Source: Chlamydiia bacterium
Lineage (GTDB): Bacteria; Chlamydiota; Chlamydiia; Chlamydiales; FEN-1388
DNA length: 5,528 nucleotides
Assembly: GCA_023269335.1 (NCBI GenBank)
Contig: JAHFTM010000149.1
Coordinates: 1 to 5,528, forward strand
Reading direction: 5' to 3'
The translations under genes were made by a program, and so were the position numbers. Below, in pieces: positions 1-4,995 of the stretch. A model generated the notes under the pieces. The model made no database searches. It had not been told where the DNA came from and saw nothing but the letters and a program-made list of their open reading frames with translations. Each line of letters opens with the position of its first letter. The first letter of the stretch is position 1.

Positions 1-372
1 AGGAGCATAAATCGTGGGTGATGGGATATAAGCTGGCATAGGTAGCGGTATTATTTGAGGTACTGTTTGCTGCATGGGATAGTAACTATAGTGCCTTCTG
101 TGATTGCTTGGCATGTAAATTACATTGCTCGTTGGGCGGTTATCAGCAGGAAAAAGGAGGATGAGGGCTGCTGTAAAGGATAAAAAGCCCACCGTAAGCG
201 CTAAAGGATCGCCAGTTACTAGAGAAATGATAAATGAGAGAACAGCGATGCCGACTGCTGCTGTGCGTAGAGTTGTCATGAAATAAGAAGAGGCCTGCTC
301 GTATGAAGGCAGTGAATTTGCCTGCCAAAGTTGGGTGACATGAAACTGGCTTCTTTGCGTTCCGAGGCACAT
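1..372 (-). CDS. Partial two-helix membrane protein with proline-rich tail (C-terminus off the left edge)
   Basis: The reading frame starts at ATG 372-370 and stays open for 124 codons to base 1, so the C-terminus is missing. The start is chosen because AGGAG (382-378) lies 5 nt upstream. A GTG two bases further in opens a competing frame that stops after 75 codons and has no membrane pattern. Residues 1-35 are polar and begin MCLGTQ. Residues about 37-52 and 57-74 form two hydrophobic helices joined by a short TGDP turn (53-56), followed by charged ADNR. From about residue 80 the tail is rich in Pro, Tyr, Gln and Met (for example PQIIPLPMPAYIPSP). Layout and turn match the neighbouring 317-residue protein at 599-1552, so I infer a distant paralogue. 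The function is not recognised. The topology, a close helix pair near the N-terminus with both tails on one side, is also seen in chlamydial inclusion-membrane proteins, but that is resemblance only. Confidence 0.72.
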   Translation of the reverse strand, partial: MCLGTQRSQFHVTQLWQANSLPSYEQASSYFMTTLRTAAVGIAVLSFIISLVTGDPLALTVGFLSFTAALILLFPADNRPTSNVIYMPSNHRRHYSYYPMQQTVPQIIPLPMPAYIPSPTIYAP

Positions 373-402
373 ATGTACTCCTAATGTTATTTTTACCAAA
401 GA

Positions 403-432
403 GTTCACAGAGATTTTTTCATCTCTATGAAC
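403..432 (-). promoter_or_regulatory. Leader stem-loop 30 nt before the 1-372 gene
   Basis: On the minus strand GTTCATAGAGAT and ATCTCTGTGAAC can pair over 12 positions (one G-U wobble) around a six-base GAAAAA loop. It ends 30 nt before the ATG at 372 and about 20 nt before the AGGAG. No U-tract follows on either strand, so it does not look like a terminator. A role as a 5'-UTR element (stability or translation control, or a protein-binding site) is inference. Confidence 0.5.
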
Positions 433-470
433 CGTCTATTGTCTGTAGTAATTATTTTTTATAAAAATTG

Positions 471-597
471 TTGATTAATGCGCTGTGCGAGTTTTTTAAT
501 ATTGGAGTCAGGCCTGCGATTTTGCGATTTGTAGTTCAGGTAAATCACATAATCACCGGCCAGACACGTAATTAAAATTCGCACATCGCGTTGATTA
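471..597. repeat. MITE-like imperfect inverted repeat flanked by TTGATTA direct repeats
   Basis: The arms GCGCTGTGCGA (480-490) and TCGCACATCGC (579-589) pair at 10 of 11 positions. The similarity continues inward through a T-rich stretch ending in AAT on each side, giving roughly 20-bp imperfect terminal repeats. The arms enclose about 88 bp with no ORF, including an 8-bp palindrome CAGGCCTG and a tandem TGCGATTT. The exact heptamer TTGATTA occurs just outside both ends (471-477 and 591-597), as a 7-bp target duplication would, with one extra A on the left. The right copy abuts the stop codon of the 317-residue gene at 599-601. Without other copies this could instead be a long-loop hairpin at the end of that gene's transcript. 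Confidence 0.35.
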
Positions 598-598
598 T

Positions 599-1552
599 CT
601 ACCGACTTCGTAATGGTCCTCGTGCTGCTACATCTACCGTTGCTGCTGGAACAGGCTGTACGGGGATATTTGTAGTTATTCTTGGCATCATAAGTGGCGG
701 TGGACTTAAGGGCGCGACAGGCATTACAGTAGATGCTCTTTCATGGAGCGTGTCTCGTGCTGCAAGGTCTCCACGCAGATACCCCTGACTTGAAGCTGCA
801 AAAGATGTGCTTGTTGCAGCAGGAAGTGTAAAAGGAGAAGGGGAGTGGAGGCCTAAATCAAGAAGTGGTGGTTGATGTGAAACTTGAGCTGTAGTTCTTT
901 CACGAAGAGTGCCTCTTGCAGCAAGATCCCCAACTCCAAAACTAGAAGCTGAAAAAGAGGTGCCTGTTGCAGCAGGAAGTGCAAAAGAAGTATCTTGAAG
1001 AGCTGAACCAAAATGTGGTGCTTGGTGTGAAGATGTTGCAGTTGGGAGGCTTCTTTCATGCAAAGTGCCTCTTGCAAAAGGATCAGTAGCTACAGCTGCG
1101 GCTGCGGCTGGCAAAGCATTGCTGCTTCCATAACTTGATGCTCCATAATAAGATGAAGAAGAAGGATGAACGTGAGTTACTGATGTGTGATGAATAGGTG
1201 CAGCACTTGAAAAAGAATCAAATGCATTTGCATTCACATGCACATGGGCATGTGTGCGGGCAGCTGTTGCGTAACTTGTTCTAGGAGCATACTGAGAATA
1301 CTCGTCATCAGAGTCCATCCAAAATAAAGCAGCTGTAGTCAAGCCACAGATAACAGCGCCTATCATCATTTCAGGTGCGCCTGTAGCCATAAGGGTAAGG
1401 AAATAAAAAGCAGTCATTGCTGCTGAAACTACACGAGCTGCCATCAGAAAAATACCACTTTCTGTTTGTTGATGAGCTTGTCCAATGGATATTGATGAGG
1501 GAGTAACAACTACGGAATTACTTGGTTTAAAAAATACGCTAAAATCACACAT
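599..1552 (-). CDS. Two-helix membrane protein with long repetitive Ala/Ser/Pro/His-rich tail
   Basis: A 317-residue protein that starts at ATG 1552-1550 with AGGAG (1563-1559) 6 nt upstream, so the start is well supported. Residues 1-33 are polar (MCDFSVFF start). Residues about 36-56 and 61-78 are two hydrophobic helices joined by TGAP (57-60), followed by an acidic MDSDDEY segment. Residues 99-129 are histidine-rich (H101, H103, H105, H121, H122, H127, H129). From residue 146 to the end the tail consists of diverged tandem units containing LPAAT-TSF-ASS and A-ARGTLHER-like motifs. There are almost no Cys or Trp residues in the tail, and it is predicted to be disordered. I do not recognise a family. 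The membrane hairpin resembles that of the downstream partial gene at 1-372. A surface, inclusion-membrane or effector-like anchored protein is an inference from topology and low complexity. Confidence 0.82.
   Translation of the reverse strand: MCDFSVFFKPSNSVVVTPSSISIGQAHQQTESGIFLMAARVVSAAMTAFYFLTLMATGAPEMMIGAVICGLTTAALFWMDSDDEYSQYAPRTSYATAARTHAHVHVNANAFDSFSSAAPIHHTSVTHVHPSSSSYYGASSYGSSNALPAAAAAVATDPFARGTLHERSLPTATSSHQAPHFGSALQDTSFALPAATGTSFSASSFGVGDLAARGTLRERTTAQVSHQPPLLDLGLHSPSPFTLPAATSTSFAASSQGYLRGDLAARDTLHERASTVMPVAPLSPPPLMMPRITTNIPVQPVPAATVDVAARGPLRSR
602..1117 (-). repeat. Tandem coding repeats of about 155 bp (about 52 residues) in the membrane protein tail
   Basis: Four diverged units encode residues 146-189, 190-240, 241-301 and a partial 302-317. 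The anchor nonapeptide recurs as FARGTLHER (159-167), AARGTLRER (211-219), AARDTLHER (264-272) and AARGPLRSR (309-317), spaced 52, 53 and 45 residues apart. The LPAAT core recurs at 192-196 and 243-247, with degenerate forms at 147-151 and 301-305. Identity is visible in DNA too: on the plus strand GTTGCAGCAGGAAGTG occurs at 811-826 and 965-980, and GTGCCTCTTGCA at 909-920 and 1064-1075. This indicates expansion by duplication rather than composition alone. Confidence 0.8.
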
Positions 1553-1577
1553 AACTTTCTCCTAATAAAAATGTTGA

Positions 1578-1610
1578 GCTAGAAGGGGTTATAACCCGCC
1601 CCTTTCTAGC
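1578..1610 (-). terminator. Probable intrinsic terminator or attenuator hairpin between the 265- and 317-residue genes
   Basis: The arms GCTAGAAAGGGG (1610-1599) and CCCCTTCTAGC (1588-1578) form an 11-bp stem with one bulged A and a 10-nt loop. The hairpin starts 11 nt after the stop codon of the 265-residue gene. A short T-run (ATTTTTATT) follows about 5 nt past the stem, which is a little late for a strong terminator. The loop contributes to a perfect GGGTTATAACCC palindrome (1586-1597), so an alternative smaller fold exists. The AGGAG of the next gene begins 15 nt after the stem, so the same hairpin could control read-through into that gene. Confidence 0.55.
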
Positions 1611-1621
1611 GATGATTGTAA

Positions 1622-2419
1622 TTATTGAATGCAGTAAGCAGATACTGAAGTTTCTGTAGGTACGTTGAGATTAAAAAGAACAGTGTTATATCCACCTGTT
1701 AGCCATGAGTCATTATCGCCAACAATGATCATATCACCGAGATAATACTCGCCATTAGCTAACAGATCTTTACCTTTCCAGCCGTAAAGCACACTTGATT
1801 TAGAAACCTTATAGCTTCTTCCGTTATCCAAGGTTATCGTGCTATTTAGAGAATTAATTGCATAAATACGTCTTGTGTTAGGGCTTGCAGTAAAAGGCGC
1901 AAGTTCTATGTTCGCCTGAGCAGTAGCACCAGTGAGAGAGTTGACTATTTTGAATTCATAGCGAGATGATCCATACGAATTATTCGTGATGCGAATTTCT
2001 GCTTTTTTTGACCAATTGGCCACTGTAGAAGAATCCCAATCACGTACGATGAAAACAGCACCATTTTCGATCTCGATAGTGTTGCCTGTAGGTGAGCGAT
2101 CATGTATAAAGTGAAGGCCATCAAATGAGTAGTTTGAACAACTGCTAGGCCAGCACTTAGCGATGGCATCTTTTGGCATATTTTTTCGTAAATTCTTTTC
2201 TGCTTTTCTGCTTTTTTTGCGATTTTTTTGTTGTAGCGCCTTTTGCTCTTTGGTTGGCTCTGTAAGAGTTCCACGTTCTTTACTTTCAAGAGCTTTTACT
2301 GGAGGTGTATCTGTTACATCAGCTGATGTCGAGCTCTCGCAGAAGAGAGGCACGCAATTGATCGACGTTGCCATGAGGCAGGTCATAATGATATTCTGGA
2401 GGACTTTCTGTATTTGCAT
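1622..2419 (-). CDS. Exported protein with basic linker and two copies of a beta-rich module
   Basis: A 265-residue protein from ATG 2419-2417, preceded by AAAGGAAA about 6 nt upstream. Residues 1-28 look like a Sec signal peptide (a lone Lys at position 5, hydrophobic to about 26). No clear lipobox is present. Residues 40-88 are highly charged and Lys/Gln-rich (a likely helical linker), ending in a Cys-W-x-x-x-C element (C89, C94). The remainder is beta-rich with an internal duplication: TIEIENGAVFIV (114-125) and TITLDNGRSYKV (194-205) start equivalent units, and each ends in a hydrophobic strand (IRITNNS at 142-148; GDMIIVGDN at 228-236) followed by a further strand (YEFKIVN; NTVLFNLN). 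From memory, this DGSxWxV...W..GDxI pattern recurs in small secreted proteins of Chlamydiae and related host-associated bacteria. I know of no assigned function. C262 near the C-terminus may pair with C89 or C94 after export. Confidence 0.85.
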   Translation of the reverse strand: MQIQKVLQNIIMTCLMATSINCVPLFCESSTSADVTDTPPVKALESKERGTLTEPTKEQKALQQKNRKKSRKAEKNLRKNMPKDAIAKCWPSSCSNYSFDGLHFIHDRSPTGNTIEIENGAVFIVRDWDSSTVANWSKKAEIRITNNSYGSSRYEFKIVNSLTGATAQANIELAPFTASPNTRRIYAINSLNSTITLDNGRSYKVSKSSVLYGWKGKDLLANGEYYLGDMIIVGDNDSWLTGGYNTVLFNLNVPTETSVSAYCIQ

Positions 2420-2456
2420 ATTGCTTTCCTTTTGTTGAAACAGCTAAGAACTAAAA

Positions 2457-2486
2457 ATTTTACAATACGGGGCCAAGCTAATTGAA
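2457..2486 (-). promoter_or_regulatory. Weak candidate promoter for the 265-residue gene
   Basis: On the minus strand a TAAAAT hexamer (2462-2457) matches the -10 consensus at five of six positions, but the matching -35 (TTCAAT, 2486-2481) is weak, with an 18-bp spacer. It lies in a 150-bp gene-free gap, 37 nt upstream of the start codon, where a promoter is expected. Position is the main support. Confidence 0.3.
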
Positions 2487-2528
2487 GCATGTTAAGATAA
2501 GATAAGGATTAAGTTAAAGGTCTGTAAA

Positions 2529-2547
2529 ATTTTCTCTTGAAGAAAAT
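2529..2547 (-). terminator. Weak A/T-rich hairpin after the caspase-like gene
   Basis: On the minus strand ATTTTCT (2547-2541) and AGAAAAT (2535-2529) form a perfect 7-bp stem around TCAAG, followed directly by TTTAC. It lies 22 nt past the stop codon at 2570. The stem has only one G-C pair, so termination would be inefficient. It is listed because no better stop signal is visible in the gap. Confidence 0.3.
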
Positions 2548-2569
2548 GATCTAAAACAAGCTCAAAATA

Positions 2570-3349
2570 CTACCTAAGTGCTTTTTGCTTGGGGGTGCTA
2601 ATATAAAGTTGAAATTGTGGCTTTTGGAATTTGTGGCACATATTCTTAGTTTCTAAGAGCAGGTGATCCCAGCGTGGATTAGTTTCATGCAGCTCTTGTT
2701 TTAAGCATGTAAGCAAAGCACTTGTGAAAATACTGCCCTTTTTAGTGCACCAAGAACGCTTTCCAGGAGTGGATCCAGAGGCAATAATGATACCAGTTGT
2801 ATTTTTAAATAGTCGGGTATACACCTCTTCTGAACGTTGTGGATGAAAATTCTTGCACAGCAAAAAATTTTCTCCAAAAGGTGGCATAAGCCCCTTTTCT
2901 TGATAAAAATTGTTACAACAGTCGGCAATAATCACGCATAAAGCAGCAGATTTTTTTGTAAACTCATTAATGATGTCGGTGAATTCAATGATCTCTTTTT
3001 TGGCCGGAAAAAAAATGCATGGCCAGATTGTGCGTGTTTTTTCTGTTCGAAAGCCGTGGCCAGTAAAATAGAAAAGTACAATGTCATCAGAAGTAATAGC
3101 ATCACTTCCTATCCATTTGCGAACTTGTGTTTTTGTAAGTGCTTTTCCTTTCAACTCTTTTATGTGAAGAGGCATGTTTATGGCATCGCAAACAGTTTGC
3201 AGCTCTTTTCGAATGTGTTTTATATCGCAAGATGCGGCTTCTTTGACATCACTAAAAGTATCTCCTGTAAGAAGGGCGTGAAATTCTTTTGCTTCAATTT
3301 GAAAAAACGTTGTTACAAGAAGTGCTATTACCAACAAAAAATCTTTCAT
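2570..3349 (-). CDS. Secreted caspase-fold (peptidase C14-like) protein
   Basis: The 259-residue form from ATG 3349 is chosen because it begins with a classical signal peptide: MKDFLL, hydrophobic to residue 18, likely cleavage after QIEA (20). An upstream in-frame ATG at 3415 would bury this behind 22 residues and has no ribosome binding site. AAGG lies 10 nt before 3349, which is a weak, long spacing. The caspase core is clear: strand IVLFYFTGHGFR with catalytic H98, and strand CVIIADCCNNF with catalytic Cys most likely C145 (the DxC position of metacaspases; C144 precedes it). The later IIIASGSTPG...GSIFTSALL (187-213) matches the fourth core strand and following helix, and QKPQF (242-246) the C-terminal strand. 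The family cleaves peptides with basic or acidic P1 residues; specificity here is unknown. The mature chain has ten cysteines, unusual for an exported protein of this size. It is divergent from the ligase gene at 3490. Confidence 0.88.
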   Translation of the reverse strand: MKDFLLVIALLVTTFFQIEAKEFHALLTGDTFSDVKEAASCDIKHIRKELQTVCDAINMPLHIKELKGKALTKTQVRKWIGSDAITSDDIVLFYFTGHGFRTEKTRTIWPCIFFPAKKEIIEFTDIINEFTKKSAALCVIIADCCNNFYQEKGLMPPFGENFLLCKNFHPQRSEEVYTRLFKNTTGIIIASGSTPGKRSWCTKKGSIFTSALLTCLKQELHETNPRWDHLLLETKNMCHKFQKPQFQLYISTPKQKALR

Positions 3350-3431
3350 GCTAAATCTGCCTTCATTGAGAGGTTGGGCTGTGTAAATACCAATACATAT
3401 GAGTGGAATATGCATTTTCTGCCATTACTTT

Positions 3432-3460
3432 TTGACTTCTCTTGCATTTTTTTGGATAAT
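3432..3460 (+). promoter_or_regulatory. Sigma-70-type promoter for the RimK-like gene
   Basis: TTGACT (3432-3437) and GATAAT (3455-3460) each match consensus at five of six positions, with an ideal 17-bp spacer. Transcription would start near 3467, giving a leader of only about 23 nt before the ATG at 3490. The AAGGAG at 3461-3466 then falls in the -10/start-site gap, outside or at the very edge of the mRNA, so GGGGA (3482-3486) is the ribosome binding site that can act. Confidence 0.7.
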
Positions 3461-3489
3461 AAGGAGCTAACATTCAAAAATGGGGAAAA

Positions 3490-4971
3490 ATGAAGATCTA
3501 TTTTGTGGTCAATAATCCACAAAGTTGGCCGTTGGATATACCTGGAGTCGAAGTTGTATCAGCAAAGTCATATTTAACTAATTCAGAATATAGTTCACAG
3601 CGCAATGCAAAGGTGTTTAATCTTTGCAGATCCTATCGTTATCAAACTATAGGCTATTATGTGTCGCTTCTTGCAGCCGCTCGTGGGCATAAACCGTTGC
3701 CTTCCGTGCAAACGATTCAAGATTTAAAATCACCGACGATAACCAGATTTGTTTCAAGTGAGTTGGATGATCTCATTCAGACAAGTTTGCAGCACATTCA
3801 ATCTAATAAGTTTACTTTGAATATCTACTTTGGTTACAATGTAGCCAAATGCCATGACAGGTTGTCTCTAAGGCTGTTTCAGCAGTTTCAAGCCCCGCTT
3901 CTTTTGGCTCAATTTGTAAAAAACGATCATAAATGGCAGCTTCAAAATATTAGCCCCATTATTCCAAGTGAAATTCCGCCAGATCACCATGATTTTGTGG
4001 TGCACACAGCCAAAGAGTATCTGACGAAAAAAAGAGGCAACCTCAAAAAGAAAACAAGTTTGGGCTATGACTTGGCGATTCTGTATAACCCCGATGATCC
4101 AACAAGGCCATCCAATGATAAGGCCATTCAGAAGTTTTTGAAAGCAGCTGAGGCAGTAGGCTTTGAGGCGGAGTTGATCTCTAAAGAAGACTATTCATCG
4201 CTTGCAGAATTTGATGCTCTTTTTATTCGCGAGACTACCAGTGTCAACCACCACACCTATCGATTTGCAAGGCGCGCTTTGGCAGAAGGTCTTGTGGTAA
4301 TTGACGATCCAGAATCAATTTTGAAATGCAGTAATAAAGTGTATCTTGCTGAGGTTTTGGAGCGTCATCGCATATCTCATCCTAAAACTATTATTGTGCA
4401 TAATGATAATATGGAGCAGATAGCTAAGACCCTTGGTTTTCCTTGTGTTTTAAAGCAGCCTGACGGCTCATTTTCTAATGGCGTGATCCGCGTAGAAAAC
4501 GAAGCGCAACTTGAGATGGTAGCTCCTGAGCTTTTAGAAAAATCTGATCTTTTAATTGCCCAAGAATTTATTCCTACAACGTATGATTGGAGAGTGGCCA
4601 TTTTTGACCAGAAGCCGTTATATGTCTGTAAATATTTCATGGCAAGAAAGCACTGGCAGATTTATGAGAGATCAGCTGCTGGCAAAACCTATTCGGGCAA
4701 GCATTTGACTTTGCCAGTTTCCATGGCACCAAAAAAAGTTATTAGAACAGCGCTAAGAGCTGCAAATCTGATAGGTAATGGTCTGTACGGGGTGGATATT
4801 AAAGAGACCGAAAAAGAGTGCTACGTGATTGAGATTAATGATAATCCAAGTATTGATGCTGGGGTAGAAGACCATGTGCTACAAGATGAGCTTTACCACA
4901 AGATTATGAATGGCCTTTTAGATCGCGTGGAAAGCCGGAAAAATGGTAGTCAAGCGCGAGGAAAATTTTAA
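3490..4971 (+). CDS. RimK-like ATP-grasp peptide ligase with RLAN N-terminal domain
   Basis: A 493-residue cytoplasmic enzyme of the RimK-family ATP-grasp type with an N-terminal RimK-like (RLAN) domain. E. coli RimK, which adds glutamates to ribosomal protein S6, is only about 300 residues and lacks this domain. Residues 1-80 carry the conserved opening (VVNNP, WPLDIPGVEVVSA, FNLCRSYRYQ, GYYVSLLAAARGHKPLPS). A basic linker (about 178-190) leads to a pre-ATP-grasp fold (about 192-275, with IRETTSVNHHTY), then the ATP-grasp domain: N282-K283, K322 and the glycine-rich QPDGSFSNGV loop (323-332), QEF at 358-360, and metal ligands D436, E448 and N450 in GVDI and VIEINDNPS. All expected catalytic positions are present. 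It should ligate an amino acid or peptide to a carboxylate using ATP; the substrate is unknown. GGGGA lies 3-4 nt before the ATG. Relatives are often encoded beside an acetyltransferase or peptidase partner, but none is adjacent here. Confidence 0.92.
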   Translation: MKIYFVVNNPQSWPLDIPGVEVVSAKSYLTNSEYSSQRNAKVFNLCRSYRYQTIGYYVSLLAAARGHKPLPSVQTIQDLKSPTITRFVSSELDDLIQTSLQHIQSNKFTLNIYFGYNVAKCHDRLSLRLFQQFQAPLLLAQFVKNDHKWQLQNISPIIPSEIPPDHHDFVVHTAKEYLTKKRGNLKKKTSLGYDLAILYNPDDPTRPSNDKAIQKFLKAAEAVGFEAELISKEDYSSLAEFDALFIRETTSVNHHTYRFARRALAEGLVVIDDPESILKCSNKVYLAEVLERHRISHPKTIIVHNDNMEQIAKTLGFPCVLKQPDGSFSNGVIRVENEAQLEMVAPELLEKSDLLIAQEFIPTTYDWRVAIFDQKPLYVCKYFMARKHWQIYERSAAGKTYSGKHLTLPVSMAPKKVIRTALRAANLIGNGLYGVDIKETEKECYVIEINDNPSIDAGVEDHVLQDELYHKIMNGLLDRVESRKNGSQARGKF

Positions 4972-4995
4972 CCCGTTTTCAGCTCTTACAATCTT

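Noticed and set aside
143..370. 75-codon minus-strand frame starting at GTG 370
   Set aside because: The ATG two bases upstream has the better-placed AGGAG and opens a frame with two membrane helices that continues to the edge.
853..1077. 74-codon minus-strand frame rich in Leu, His and Gln
   Set aside because: It is a shifted reading of the tandem repeats in the 317-residue gene. The main frame has a good ribosome binding site and a membrane hairpin.
1586..1597. Perfect 12-bp palindrome GGGTTATAACCC as an operator
   Set aside because: It lies within the larger terminator-like hairpin and is more simply part of its upper stem and loop. There is no promoter next to it and no second copy in the window.
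2163..2438. 91-codon plus-strand open frame with a Phe-rich hydrophobic start
   Set aside because: The hydrophobic run is the complement of the Lys-rich linker codons of the 265-residue gene. There is no ribosome binding site and it is wholly antisense.
3350..3415. Longer start for the caspase-like protein (ATG 3415)
   Set aside because: The extra 22 residues precede a complete signal peptide and there is no Shine-Dalgarno sequence before 3415.
3056..3493. 145-codon plus-strand open frame
   Set aside because: It lies antisense over the caspase-like gene, is Cys/Phe-rich with no domain pattern, and overlaps the start of the ligase gene. The caspase motifs on the other strand explain the region.
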